Assembly (NCBI GenBank): GCA_018398805.1
Contig: JAGFBZ010001970.1
Location: forward strand, 1,289,501-1,353,500
DNA from: Hirundichthys speculiger
Lineage: Eukaryota > Chordata > Actinopteri > Beloniformes > Exocoetidae
Direction: 5' to 3'
DNA length: 64,000 bases
In this document: positions 1 through 20,000 of the stretch, in pieces
Layout of the letters: each line of letters starts with the position of its first letter
Numbering within the stretch: position 1 is the stretch's first letter
Program-made: the position numbers and the translations under genes
Notes under the pieces: model-generated
Database searches by the model: none
Told to the model about the DNA's origin: nothing
What the model saw: only the letters and a program-made list of their open reading frames with translations

Positions 1-7225
<7,225 letters not shown>

Positions 7226-8165
7226 TGTGCCTGATGAAAACAACGCTTCTCCCTCGTAAAAGCCGCGTAAACAGAAGAAATACAGAGTCGCCTCGATTTA
7301 ATCCAGGTGTGAAAAGTGGAAGAGCTTCCCGGCGATCATGAACCCGCTTGTTCTTCAGCCGCAGCGCGGAGGGAAAGTTGAGAGGTGGGAGCGGAGAGGA
7401 CCGACCGACCGGAGACAACTTCAGTTTCCACGGGCGCTATGAGAGAAGCTAGCTGTTTTATTCGGATATTCTGTTCGCCCCCTCTCCGGTCAATGTGCTC
7501 CGCAGCTCTGTTGTGAAAGTGGGCGAAACTGCTGCATAAGAAACTTGACTCCCTCTCATGGACGAAAAAGCGATGTTCAGTCTTATTGGTCCAAAAACTG
7601 AACACAGAACTATATTTGAACGGCCACTCGGGGAGAGCGTCATGAGTGCGTGATGACGTCAGAGACAAGAAAAAGAGAAGATGTCGCTGATTGGCGGGAC
7701 GATCGTCCAATCGGAATTCCGTCCGTCTGTACGGTCTCTTTAACTTGTTCGTCGTCAGAAAAATGAAAACCCTTCAACTTCTAGGTCAGTTTTTCTCTGC
7801 CACAGTCTGGGAAACCTCTCACTGCCGAGCGGATCTGTTTAACGGCGTCTCTGTTCCTCTAGCGTTGTGGTTTCTGGACCACAGGATTTATTATTATTAT
7901 TATTCTTTAACACATGCCATCTGTCTCAAGATTATACATCATTTGTAAACTTTAATCTGCCATTATCATCGTAAAATAATTCATCCAAATCATTGAAAAC
8001 GATATTTTAATCATAAATATAAGACCTACATAATAATAAAAATACCTGGTTTTACAACTTCTTATGAGTTTGAAAGCACAAAAAGTGGATTGACATATTA
8101 AACATTTTTAATGTTCCACTTAGTGTCTGTGAGGCAAGATATACATATCTTGTCTCAGATATGAC

Positions 8166-8226
<61 letters not shown>

Positions 8227-8240
8227 CTATATATAATATA
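8166..8240. repeat. (AT)n microsatellite
   Basis: Nearly uninterrupted TA dinucleotides, in the intron between the two candidate tfap2c first exons. A 31-base poly-T run lies nearby at 8381-8411. Confidence 0.95.
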
Positions 8241-8378
8241 GTTGTTTTTTTTTATCAAAATTTCAATGACATCCATGTTTATTTTCCAGTGTCTTCAGTG
8301 ACACAGTGATAGTACTATTGCTAAAAAATTAAAATTAAAATTAAAAAACAATTACTGATTAATTGCTTATTTTGGGGG

Positions 8379-8412
<34 letters not shown>

Positions 8413-10239
8413 ATATGGAGAAACTCATTCTTTGACCTGGAAAAAAATTACAGAATAAATAGATATAAGGATCCACAAAATAAAACCACTCAATTTTCAG
8501 AACAAAATAGCACAGGAACCAAAAACTCATTATTTGGTGTGACATCCCTCTGAACCAAGAACAGATTTAACTCCTGTCAAGGAGACTGTCCCATACAATG
8601 TTTGCAGTGATATTACTTAGGATTCTGGTTTATTTGATGTAGGTTAAAGAGAAGCTTTGGTCCTGTATTTACTATTTCTATCCTATAGAGATAGATATGA
8701 TGATGGCAAATGTTGATAAAACAACAAAACTAGGGGTGCCCACTACTGTAAGGGTGTGTCCGTCTCAGTGTGACCCACTGCTGGACTGGTGACCAGGATG
8801 TGGTATATAGATAACCATTATATCTTTCACATACCTACCGCATTTTTACTTTAATTTTCCTATTGAGAAAAAAAATAAATAAATTTAAAGGCCTTTTTTT
8901 TTCCAAGATAATGCAGGCCCGCAGTCTGAATGCCTAATACATCTTCAGCGAAAGGCCAATGACATTTTAATGTTGCTGTTTCACAGTAGTCATTAACTGC
9001 TCGTTTCAGATCGCAGTAAGCCCCAGGGCTTAGCAGCATCACTCCTCAAAAACCCCTAAAGCTCAAAGAATCCTAACAAACAGCTCTGTTGTAACTTTAT
9101 TTGCATTTTGGTTGTGCTTTGCAGCGTCCAAAACAGAGTTACTTTGATGATAATCCAACTCCAAAGACAAATGATCTCACCCTCTCTCTCTCTCTCTCTT
9201 TTAGGAAAAAACAAAACACAAAACTTTTATCTATCTGGTTTTTATCTATCTGCTTCACACACATTTAAATAAAATGCCTTGACTCTAAATACTTATAAGT
9301 GTGGCGCTGCGGTACCCCCCGCTACTCGGGTATTTTATTACCAGACTTGGTATCATTTGACGTATGTGACGTGTCACATTTTAATTTCTAAGCCGAATGA
9401 TCACATTTCTGTGTTTGAGGGTAACAGTCTGTGGCGTCCGTCCAGCCAAGCTCTGCTGCTTGGCTGCGCATGGGAACCACAGGTCCTTGGCGACTAGGGA
9501 TTATCTTTTTTTTGCGTTTAGGTCCTCGCTGTGAGCCCAAACAGAAGCGAAATGCGCGGTGATTAAATATTATTGGAACACGCACGGGGGAAGCCTAAAT
9601 AAAGTTAGTGACGCTTGGCCTGACTGGAATATCTTGAACAATCCTTAATGCGCAGCTTGTCACAACCGACTCAGATGATCTCAGGGGAAATTAATAAATA
9701 GATGTGTGCCCAGGGGAAAAAAAAAAAAGGTGAGGAAAAAATGTTGAGGTAATATTTTGAAACATGAGGTTCATATTTTAAATGGGATATTAAGGTCAAC
9801 TGAGTCGATTTGTTTCCCCTACTTTTTCGTTAAAACCATATCATATTATATAACATACCTGCATTACTTGGTATATAGTAGGTTATCCTCCTAACATATA
9901 TTTGAAATGTTAAATGTATTAATATATTTCAATAAATCTATTGCAGAACAATACCATACGGATTCTATTGAAAGAGAAGATATTTAAACGCCTCTCTCAT
10001 TTTTTTTTATGTCATAAAATCAACTTTAGCCTGATGTAGCTTCAAACCAAATTCCTGGAAGTTTCGTGGATAATAAAGCCCCGATCCGACTGACATTAAT
10101 AACGGCTTATTCAAAGGGCGCTGCGCGATTGTAAACAGGTGATGGTGGTGGAAAGTAATAAAAGCAACAACAGCCGCGGCGGTAAACGTGAAGCAGGTTT
10201 GCTTCAATTAAAGCATCCGTAAGAGGAAAACACACTCAC

Positions 10240-10269
10240 CCTCCAGTCTATCCTCTCCAGCACAGACAT
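10240..10269 (-). CDS. tfap2c: Probable alternative first coding exon of tfap2c
   Basis: A 30-base open exon starting with ATG at 10269 encodes MSVLERIDWR and ends exactly at a strong donor (GTGAGT, 10239-10234). It ends in phase 0, the same phase as the MLWK exon, so it can splice directly to the exon 2 acceptor at 6681. AP-2 alpha genes are known to use an alternative first exon encoding a short MSILAKMGDWQ-type N-terminus. This peptide resembles that in length, position 3 kb upstream and the near-terminal D-W. Using it would replace the first 16 residues and remove the K10 SUMO motif. No transcript evidence is available here. Confidence 0.6.
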
Positions 10270-10299
10270 CTGCAAAGCTCCGGCCGCAGCAATCCCACT

Positions 10300-12050
10300 G
10301 AGACGCAGCGAATGAGTGAAACCATGGGAGTTCTACTTTGCACACTTCACCTGACGACTGAGCCGTGCGCATGCGCTACTCCGTGTAATACACCTGAGCG
10401 ACACGCTGCAAAAAAAGAATTCAGCTCCTCTGTGAAAACCTGTTTTTATTGGGTTCTGAATAAATCAGCAAGCACATCATTAGGGTTTAAAAACGCTTTA
10501 AAGAACCAAATTATTTTTTTTTCAATATTTGTTGGATGGACTTAATCACAGCATTAAATCTATAAACAGAGTTCTCAAAAGCTCATAGTCTTCTATCAAT
10601 GAATTTAAAAGAAAGAAAGAAAAAAACTAGGTCATCGAGACAAGTTTTTTTTTTTGTTGTTGTTTTTTGTTTTTTTTCTAAGGTGGAAAAACTGAGACTG
10701 AGAGAAATTTCAAGATGAGGTAGCCTAATTCCTCCCCCTCAGTCCCATCGCCCCAGGCTGACCAAAAGAATCTGCTTTCAAAGGCCACTGAAGCTTTTTA
10801 AGGCCGAAAACGACTCCTGTTATCTGATCTCCCCCAAAACCTCATCTTAAACTAATGAACACATCTAAGAGTTTGCTATGCGGCTGAGAATGTAGCTTAC
10901 AAAATAGTGTTCAGAGAAAAAGAGTCCTGCACCTCTCTGATCCGCAGCCAGACACACCTGCCACAGACCAAAGGCCTCACGAGGCAAAATAAAGAAATAC
11001 ATTCTGTAAATAATCATGGAAAACGACTCACCAAGACATTTATATTTATATTTTCAAAGGGAGTCATAACTGAAGAGATGCATTATACAATATAAGAAAC
11101 CATTCTGACTTAATGGGACTCTATCTGCTAAAAATGTTTTCAATAAACTTTCAGAAAGGCTTAGAACAACCATGAAACATTGACAAGTAGTCTCAATTTT
11201 TCTTTTTCTTTTTTTTTTTCCAGAATTAGGCTGAGTAGCCCCAAAACACCACAACATTACAACGCTTACAAGTGCGAAAAGAGGAAATACTTTATTTCTA
11301 ACAAACCAATTAACATTAAGTTAGAATATGACCTTGTTTTATTCCTCTATTGAAGCATTTGTTCTTTTTTCCCCCTTTAAAAAAAAAAAATGTCATATTA
11401 ACCGTCAAAACGTGAGTTATAGACAAGGCCTAAATCAGATAATCGGCTTTGGCCTGCAGCAAACATGTGCAAACGACTGAAGAAGATATGTTAAAATACT
11501 GTGTTTTTCAAACAATTCTATCCACAATATGTGATCCATGATGTAACTCACAGATGTAAAGACCAGGAGGTTCGCTCCTCTTTTATCTCTGTTTTCTCTT
11601 CTCACCGCACTCACAGTTTGAGTTTAGAGATAATAACAGGCAGCGGTGTAATGCCTCTGCTGCCATCTGGTGGTTGTATCCTCTCATCACTACACTGCTG
11701 TAGTCCTTGTCCGTTGAATTTAATAATTTGATCACGCTTTTATGTTTCTTATTCAGAGGTAGAATGTAAAGAAGGACATTTACTTAAGCATTCCCAGGTA
11801 AAAATAGATATACATTTTGTCATATTAAATTAACCTTTGCTGAAGAATCATTGTAATGCCATAAGTTCCTCAAAAACTAGAGGCTTGTGTGATTAAGTTA
11901 CACACTGAGACAAAATAACACAGACTGATACTTTTTGCCATTACTCCAGAGGCAGATGGAAATAAATATCTGAGGACAAACATATTATGGTATTTGTTGT
12001 CAGATTTTTTTTTAAAAGGGGACTGTTAAGGCTAGCCGCCATGTTTAAGC
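10300..12050. other. Intergenic upstream of tfap2c, no gene seen
   Basis: No coding sequence is recognised. A CTCF-like site lies at 11659-11673 (separate entry). The rest is AT-rich with short T and A runs. Confidence 0.5.
11659..11673 (-). promoter_or_regulatory. CTCF-like core motif
   Basis: The minus-strand sequence CCACCAGATGGCAGC fits the CTCF core consensus CCASYAGRKGGCRSY at every position. It lies between tfap2c and the 3' end of rtf2. Occupancy is inference. Confidence 0.45.
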
Positions 12051-12099
12051 TCATAGCCTATGGGTTTAAATAGCAGAATCCTAATAAGCCTTCTTCTTT

Positions 12100-12625
12100 T
12101 TCTTCTGGCTGTTCCCTTCAGGGGTAACAAAAGCAAATCTTCTGCCCTCATCTAACCCTATCCTCTGCATCAGATTCTCTCACACCAACTAACTTCATAT
12201 CCTTTCACTACATCTATAAATCTTCTTTTTGGTCTTCTCAAAAGAAGATTCTTTCTAATGGTCTCTACAACTATTCAACATCACAGGTCTCACTACTGTC
12301 TTGTAGCCCACACCTTTCCCTTCAAGCTTCATGATACTCTTCCTGTCTAACCTGTCGAATCTGTCAGTCTGTCCATCACCATGGAAAACAGGAAGGGGCT
12401 CAGAGCCGATGCTTGACGCACCCCCACCCCCACCTTGAACTGCTCCATGACACCTACAGAGCACCTCAACACTGTCTTACAACTCCCATGCATGTCCCAC
12501 ACCACTCCAACATACTTCTCTGCTACTCCAGACTTCCTCATGTGGAATACTGAACAATTCAGAGAGAACAAAACAGCATCTCTTTCTCCTCTCTTGTAAG
12601 GAGAGAGCACTGAAAGGTCTCCAAG
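12100..12625 (-). mobile_element. RTE-like LINE fragment
   Basis: Minus-strand frames give a degraded reverse transcriptase, with MRKSGVAEKYVGVVWDMHGS, a FKVGVGVRQASALSPFLFSMVMDRLTD-type palm segment, and then KTVVRPVML. These match the C-terminal RT region of RTE-type non-LTR retrotransposons. Internal deletion and frameshifts show it is dead. The 12100-12250 segment resembles the 3' portion commonly attached to this family in fish. The clade is assigned from motif memory only. Confidence 0.7.
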
Positions 12626-13361
12626 CTCACCTCCCCCTTCCAGTCCTCACCTCTTTCTTTAGAGGTGCTATAGAGAGCATTAGAAACTGCATCTCTCTTC
12701 AGTCCGAGGACAATAAACCCTCAGACTGGAAGATTGTACTGAGTGGACGGCAGAACAATCATTGGAACTTTATTGTCCTCAGTTTGACCAGACCATTACA
12801 TCATGAAGAACCCCACCCACCCATATAACGGACTGTTTAACTTTGCTTCCCTCTGGCAAAAGGTTCCCCAGTATCTTCTGGAGAACAGATTTTGCAACCC
12901 AGGCTTGCTTGTGGCTCCTGCAATTTTCATAAGTACAATGGGAGAAAGAGCATCCAACTATCAGTGATAAAATGTTTTACCAAGAGCAAAAGTTAACAAA
13001 TCATGTAACCAGCTCCTAGTTTGTGGTCAGGATGCAAACACTTTCTCTACTTCCAAGATTACATTAAAAAAAAAAAAAAACTTTATGAAAGCTTATAATT
13101 AGGGCTGGCTTTGATGCCCAAAAGCATTTGGCTCTTTCCTCATTCTTTTCTCTTTCCATTATTATTCTAAGAAGCCTTGTCATTGTTCTTTTTTTTTTTC
13201 TTATTCAGAGATACCTATGGACTTAATCTCCTTGTTTGTCGGGCCCCTTTCCTGTCACTTCACAACCCAACCAGTTAAGGCAGATGCCAAGTCTACCTGA
13301 GTCTCTGCTGGAGGTTTCTTCCTCTTCACTCTTGACAGTCACACATGCATAGACGTGTGTG

Positions 13362-13365
<4 letters not shown>

Positions 13366-13431
<66 letters not shown>
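13366..13431. repeat. (AT)n microsatellite
   Basis: Long TA dinucleotide array preceded by GTGTGTGT and followed directly by a fragment (13432-13497) of the hAT MITE found complete at 15178-15866. Confidence 0.95.
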
Positions 13432-13497
13432 CTTTTCAAAACAAAAGCATGTGAGCAACATGCGCTAGCACGCAATGAAATAAATGTTGGCGTTAAT
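13432..13497 (-). mobile_element. Fragment of the 15178-15866 hAT MITE
   Basis: The sequence from CTTTTCAAAACAAAAGCATG to TTAATAAATT matches the reverse complement of roughly 15210-15290. A second fragment of the same element, including the same stretch, lies at about 14190-14264. Both abut (AT)n arrays. Confidence 0.6.
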
Positions 13498-14154
13498 AAA
13501 TTAATCAAAATCCGCAAACGGGAGCCTGAGCCCCCCGAGCCTCAATAATATGTTAAAAATATGTTTAAAAACCGCAAAAAAGTAGCGAGGCACAGCAGCG
13601 AAACAAGACAAAGGCTCAACTGTGGTCTTTCTGTTACCTTCACAGCCTCTGGTCTCTGAACCGTAGTAAACAAACTGCTGGTATTGTGCTATTTTTGGCT
13701 CGTAATTAGCGGCTAACACGCTAACAACAACAAAACAAAAAGTCCGGTTTTCTCTGCATGGAACGAGCACTTTATTCTGGCACTGCAGGAACTTGTAACA
13801 TCACACAGGTTGTATTGTTGGGCTCCTGTCGGTTAACAGAGAATGTAAATCTATACACGCTGGGCTGCTGTTGATGCTCACTACACTTTTCATCAAACCC
13901 CGTTTTCATTCTGCCGTCCCACGACACACGCACTACCATTACCCATAAGGTCACATCATTACCCATAAGGCTACCTTGTTAAAGGGGCCAGGCTGGCTCA
14001 AAGCATTTCTTCACTGTGAGAGAACGCGCACAAAATCCTGTGATGTTTCCGCGATTTAAATTTTTTTTTTTTTAATTATATTATATAGTTCTGAAAAAAT
14101 CCGCGAAGCACTAAAACCACGGTACTCAAACCGCGAAGTGGCAAGGGATCACTG
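13498..14154 (-). mobile_element. Tigger-like MITE, one end truncated
   Basis: Ends at 14154 in CAGTG (minus-sense start CAGTGATCCCTTGCCACTTC) next to a TA dinucleotide. The interior is closely similar to the complete 690-bp copy at 61089-61778. The other end, near 13498, lacks about 50 bases of terminal sequence. The CAGTGATCC termini and TA target fit the Tc1/mariner superfamily, Tigger-like group. No transposase is seen. Confidence 0.75.
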
Positions 14155-14261
14155 TATACTGATTTTACCGCTCTCCATTTCTTTTTTAGTTTTGTCTGCC
14201 AATAATTTTCCGGTTCTGCAGCAGCCAGACTTTTCAAAACAAAAGCATGTGAGCAACACGC

Positions 14262-14263
<2 letters not shown>

Positions 14264-14344
<81 letters not shown>

Positions 14345-14375
14345 CCATGTATATATATGTGTGTGTGTGTGTCTG
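14264..14375. repeat. (AT)n followed by (CA)n/(TG)n microsatellite
   Basis: About 65 bases of TA repeats, then CA repeats, a short spacer and TG repeats. The 80- to 100-residue open frames across it, rich in isoleucine and tyrosine, come from the repeat. Confidence 0.95.
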
Positions 14376-14559
14376 TGTAGATGAAGTAAGTAAAGCTCAA
14401 AATCCTTATATATTTTATTTCCAAACACACAAATGCATTGCAAACACTGCACATTATATTCCAAATCGATCAAAACAGGAAGAACCCTTTTTCAAATTTG
14501 TTACTGTTTATTTTACAGAAAGTAAAGAAAAATTAACACAAAGCTGTTAACAGATAGTG

Positions 14560-15177
14560 TGTGTCAAACAAGTGACCCTTATTTAAGGATGAAGGCAGCA
14601 AATGTTGTACATGCTGGTTAAAGTCCATTTCTCCAAAACTCTGAGTAAAATGGGTCATTCCAGACATTGTTCAGAACAGCATACTTTGATTAAAAAGTTA
14701 ATTGGACAGGGGAAAACATAAAGAAGTCCAGAAAATGAAAGACCCTGCAAAATCCCATTGTTGGAAAAAAAAAAAAAAGTTCTGAAAAGGTTAGAATTTG
14801 CCAAGTAAAACACTGACTGGTCTAAAGAGAAATGGTATAACATTTTGTGCACTGATGAAAGCAAGACAGTTCATTTCTGGGTCGAGAGGCCACAGACAAA
14901 CAAGACAACCCTTTAACACTGAATTAAAGCCACGGTACACTGAGAAGCATGGTGGCGCAAGCATCATGATATGGGGGTGTTTCTCATACTATGGTCAAGC
15001 CTATAGGTCAAATAACAGGGATCATGGATCAGTTTGAATACATCAAAACACTTGAAGAGGAAATGCCCTTGAAATGGGTGTTTCGACAAGACGACTCCAA
15101 ACACACCAGTAAGGAAAGTTTGGAAAGAAAAATGCAGACACCATTAATTTGAAAGATGACAGGCTTTTACACTTAAT
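14560..15177 (+). pseudogene. Tc1-family transposase relic
   Basis: Broken plus-strand frames read like the middle of a Tc1 transposase: a VLKRLEFAK/TDWSKEKWYNI segment, CTDESK with the first catalytic D, KHGGASIMIWGCFSYYG, then EEEMPLKWVFRQDDSKHTS around the second catalytic D. The C-terminal NPIENLW region is missing. A hAT MITE begins at 15178. Stops and frameshifts make it non-functional. Confidence 0.75.
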
Positions 15178-15866
15178 TAGGGCTGGGCCACATAACGCGT
15201 TATTATCGCATTAACTCAATTTATTAACACCGACATTTATTTTATCGCACATTAATGCATGTTGCTCACATGCTTTTGTTTTGAAAAGTCTGTTACTGGC
15301 TGCTGGAAGAGAATTAGCGAAAAAACCATGCAGAAAAGCTAAATCAGACATGGAGACGGGAAGTTACAGAACTTTCACATGGACATTTTTATTTTAAAGT
15401 TTTCCCAGATGGCGGATTCGACAGAAACAAGGTTATTTGTAACAACTGCCAAGTTGAATTTCCCGTTAAGTTTCTGCTGTTACCTCAGAAATGACCTGTT
15501 TTAATGTTATGATAGTGGCTCAGGATATTATTGGAAGACTTTTTTCTTTCATAAAATATAGGGTGGCATTAATGTCATCCTGGCAGTAAGCTTTATTTTA
15601 TTTTATATTAGATTTATATTACATTTATATTAGATATTTAGATGTACACTAAATGTTACTGAGAAGTGCTGATGTTATAAGTGTTTGCACAACAAATGTT
15701 ATGACACTTTAGTTCATATGGCAGCAGGACATTTTAATAAAAGTGACCTTCACACTACTTTTGAATTCATTATTTGATTTTGCTTATACAATGTGATTAA
15801 TCATGATTAATCAGAGAAATCATGCAATTAATCAAGATTAAAAATTCTAATCGTTGCCCAGCCCTA
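15178..15866. mobile_element. hAT-type MITE, 689 bp
   Basis: Both ends carry the 11-bp inverted terminus TAGGGCTGGGC. The flanks form an imperfect 8-bp target duplication, cacttaat at 15170-15177 and cttttaat at 15867-15874 (6 of 8 matching). TAGGG termini and 8-bp duplications fit the hAT superfamily. There is no coding capacity. Confidence 0.75.
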
Positions 15867-15874
15867 CTTTTAAT

Positions 15875-16990
15875 AAAACAACAAAACTTTAAAAAAAAAT
15901 ATTTTATTTTGACACTGTAATGTGCTATGTGTAAATTTAAAAAAATAATCTTTTTTCCTCTTTTTCACTTCCAGTAAAATGTTGCATGGGACACAAAAGC
16001 TCACAACTGATTTTCTGCAGACACATGTAAGCCATGAAACACAAGATTTATATCGCTTGTTTGTGGTGATCCTTTGTAGAGCACAACAGGAAATTAGTAC
16101 TGCTTCCGTCTTATAAGATGATTATTGTTCTAACTCATAGCCATGTGTAACTGATGTTTAGGTCACATACAAGACACAAACGTGTGATAAGATCAACATC
16201 GCCTCAGTGTGACTGAGAAAAATTGCTTGATGCTTGTTGCATACAATAAAGAAAAATGTTTTTAATTGCCTTGAAACACTGACTACTACAGAAAAATATG
16301 TTCAATGTGAAATTGACTGCTTTATTTTCACATCAAAAGTCTTTCATTAAAGCCAAGCGAAACAAACAAACAAAGGGAAGTCCATTGTTGGAACAAAATA
16401 GGAAAGTACTGAAGCTTTTAATACCAACGACTGAATGAGAACATTAAGCTAAAAGTATATTTTCCCATCATCCTGTCACATTTAAGCTTGCGCTATAATT
16501 TATGACCATCAGAATTGTAGACATTTTAAAACTTGAAGAAAAAGAAAAATAACCACTGACTGATACAAAATGATTAAAACACTGAGAAAAAAATTGTCCC
16601 AAGTCAAAGTTCTTGCATAGAATATCTGTAATTTGTATTATGTTCATTCTCAAATAGCTAATTGGAACAAAACAAATCCACCAGGACCCACATTTCACTT
16701 TATCTGAAGAATGGAAACCCCTGTACTGTAATTTCTGAGATATTTTCAACGTGGAGATTATATCAAAGGGCAGGACTCTGGCCACTAGGAGACAGCAGAG
16801 TGACAGACATGATGAAGTCATCTCAGCATCAGCTCTTAAATCACCTGTGACCGAGAACACAGAACTGTGGGGGAATACAAGAGGGAGACATCAGGCTACA
16901 AAACAAAGAGTCTGATCCGCTCAGGGAGCTGTTAACAAAATGTTTACAACATGCAAACAAATAGTGGGGAGGGAAGAGGCAAGTTGGCAA
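15875..16990. other. Intergenic, no gene seen
   Basis: Short frames only, with no recognisable protein or RNA. It lies between the repeat cluster and the rtf2 3' end and may include rtf2 3' UTR if the distal polyadenylation motif near 16320 is used. Confidence 0.4.
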
Positions 16991-16994
16991 TGAC

Positions 16995-17000
16995 TTTATT
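16995..17000 (-). terminator. rtf2 polyadenylation signal
   Basis: Canonical AATAAA on the minus strand, about 90 bases after the rtf2 stop codon (17091-17093). Confidence 0.6.
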
Positions 17001-17090
17001 AAAGGTCAAGTGAGTAATATGTGTGTGTGCGCGTGTGTACTGGGCATCTTTAATGGTTTCACAGTTGTTGAACCAATCGAGCAACAGTTG

Positions 17091-20000
17091 CTAGAAGTGA
17101 TACGGGGTGTGAGTGACCCAGTTGGATGTCTGGTCTTTAGAGCGCTTGGCAGAGCTGTGTGTGGTGAACAGAGATTTAAAGGCCTCTGACTTTCCCCCCA
17201 TGTCCTGGATAGACCTCTTGGTGGCAGGAGCTGTTGAACACTTGCTGCCTTTAGAGGAGCAGGAGGATCCAGAGGGTCCAGCCACAGCTAGGTGGGAAGA
17301 ATAACACACAAGAACAGCAGCAGGATGAACATATAGTCCAAGAAAGATAGGGGGAAAATGTAAAAAAGGAAAGTTAAACAAAACAAGGGAGGATTTGAAT
17401 CGTGTTAATTTGAGATAAAATCATTTAAAATAAAAATGCTGGAAATGCTGATTAAAGCAGCACCTTTTAAATATGTTTTCCTTTTAGCATGAGAACCTAC
17501 TGTGTGAAGGCAGGGAAATCCTTCACAACTAGGGATGCACATGGTTAACCGTTTAACCGTTAACCAATAACAGTAACTCTAACCGATTAATACTAACGGT
17601 CAATTTTGTTTTTAAGCTACGTAATTCAATCAACTCATGGGGGCGTGTCGACAGCTGCAACACATACCATCACATGCGTCCCATCACAGCCCACTTTACA
17701 GCGAAGATGAAGGGAGCAAAAAGGAGTTCTGTGCAGCAGAGACCTGCACAGGTTCGGGTACCCGCGGGTGAACCGTTACATTCTATACAACGGGTGAAAC
17801 ATTTTAGCCTGTGTCGGATGCCGGGTCGAGGTCGGGTCGGAAGAACCAGAGCGCGGGTCTAACTGTGGGTTTACAAAATGTGCCAACAAAAATAAATATT
17901 ATTTAAATATAAAAGCCTATGTTGTTGTGAATTGTAAACAGCCTTTAAAAAGTAAAACCCTCTTTAAAAAGTAAAATCGGATTTTTTTTAAAATTTTTTT
18001 TTGTCTGTAAACTGCTCGCGCATTCCCAGGAATCTTTGCAACTTTTGTTTTCACGTCAGGCAATGCCCTGCAGTGTTATTCAAAATGACTACGGGAGAGC
18101 TGAAAAAGAAGTTGGTTAATGGACACTAAAAAGTTATTGCCAATACCTCCACGAAACTAAAATCAGACGTTTGGAAGTATTTTGGATGTGTGTCAGATAG
18201 TGAGAACAACATCGTTGAAGGCTTCACTGCCTGTAAGAAATGCCTTAAAGTGTTTGTGCGCGACAGCCGAAAGTGTGGGACATCCTCTCTCCAGAAGCAT
18301 GTCGACACCTGTGCTAGCTTTGAAAACCCACCGAAGTCTGTCCTTGAACATTTTGTTAAGAAGAAGACGGCATTACTGCAGGCGCCTCACAAAGAAGACA
18401 AAGACGCTATAACCGAACTGTGCGTGAATTTTGTGTGCAACGATATTCGACCCTTTGAAACTACATGGCGAGGGCTTTTTTGCATTAGCACAGGGGCTTA
18501 TTGATGTTGGTGCACGAGCTGGCCGTGTTGATGCTAACCAACGGCTGCCTGATCCCACCACCGTTTCCCGTGGAGTGACCAGATATGCGGAGGAGATTCG
18601 TCAGCAAACAATTCCGGAACTCAAAATGCCACTGTAGGAGCACAATGGTGCCGTTACTTACTTTAGAAATGTGGACGGATGGCAACAGAAAAACTGGCTA
18701 CCTCTGCGTCCACCTGTAGGAATTCCTGTCCATTGAGTGATCGCATCTAAATGGCCTGTACAGGTAGGCAGATGTATCTTTACTTTTGCGCAGGTTAGCC
18801 CGTGTTATTTTTAGTTCGTATGTGTGCACGGCACGGCTCTCCCCAGATTCAGAGATGACTGTGATAGGACCTACATTTTTTCTCTATGTTAAGGCAACGT
18901 GTCGGCCACTGAACTTCATTATTTCACTTGCCTAGTGTTGCAGCAATAAACGTCTGCATTTCATTTTGGCTCTGATTTATTTTAACTCGGGTACGTTTCG
19001 GGTAACGGGTCTATTTATAGCGGTTCGGGTCAGCTGGGTCTGAATGGTGGGACGTTTGTGTGTCTGAATAGCGGTATTTCAGGACGGTGATGTGTCTAAA
19101 TGGTGGTATGTTGGAATGGCGGCATGGAAGGGCATTTAAATCTTATCGGTTAACAGTTATTAATCGTTAAAGGGCGTCGGTTAACGGTTATAAAAAAAAT
19201 CCAAAATGTGCATCCCTATTCACAACCAAACGGTGCATTTCCAAACTAGACATTTTTGTCCAAAGAAAGCCTCAGTGTGTGTGTATTTATAAGAGCTAAG
19301 CGTGTTCATCTACCTGACTTGTTGCTTTCAACACCATTTTGTAGTGAGATCCTCCCAGCTTCATCCACTGGTGGAGGCTGAGCTCCTTCTGTGTGGAAAA
19401 AAATATGCAATTCAGGTAAGACAGAGGATTTAATTTTGTGCATCAGTGAACTAAAATATCCAACCTTTTGCTAATTGTCAGGGAGAACATTTTTTTTTTG
19501 GTGATCAACTTTTTATTGATTTTCAGGGATGGGGGTAGGGGTGGGTGGAAAGACAGTCGCAGATGTTACAGACATATTACAATGTGACACAACACAGACA
19601 GACAGCATATAAAGTGATCATTTGAGATTACAAGGGGAGAAACTTTTTAAAAGGGTAAGGGAGTATTAGCTTTTGAGCAGGTGGTTTTATACATTTCTCA
19701 TCATTTTATTAATTTCTACATTAATAACATTGTAAATATTTGAGATCAAATTTATCATCTCCTTCCTGTTATTGGGATCACATTATACAGCACGACAACC
19801 TTGGAATCAGTTGGACCACTTGATTTTTACTTAAGATTGCTTTTCTTCCATCAAAATTTGTGAATTAATTTTAATGTCGCATCTCACCCAAAGCCATTTA
19901 TCAGTTTACTGGTCCTTCAAAGCTTTAGAAAGAAATTCTTCCCTTAATTGGTTTAGTAATCTTGGATCTTGTTAATGCACCATTTATAACAGGAAATATA

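Noticed and set aside
13326..13548. Open frames of 60-100 codons in (AT)n arrays (also 8052-8276 and 14138-14473)
   Set aside because: They consist of Ile/Tyr repeats translated from dinucleotide arrays; no coding signal.
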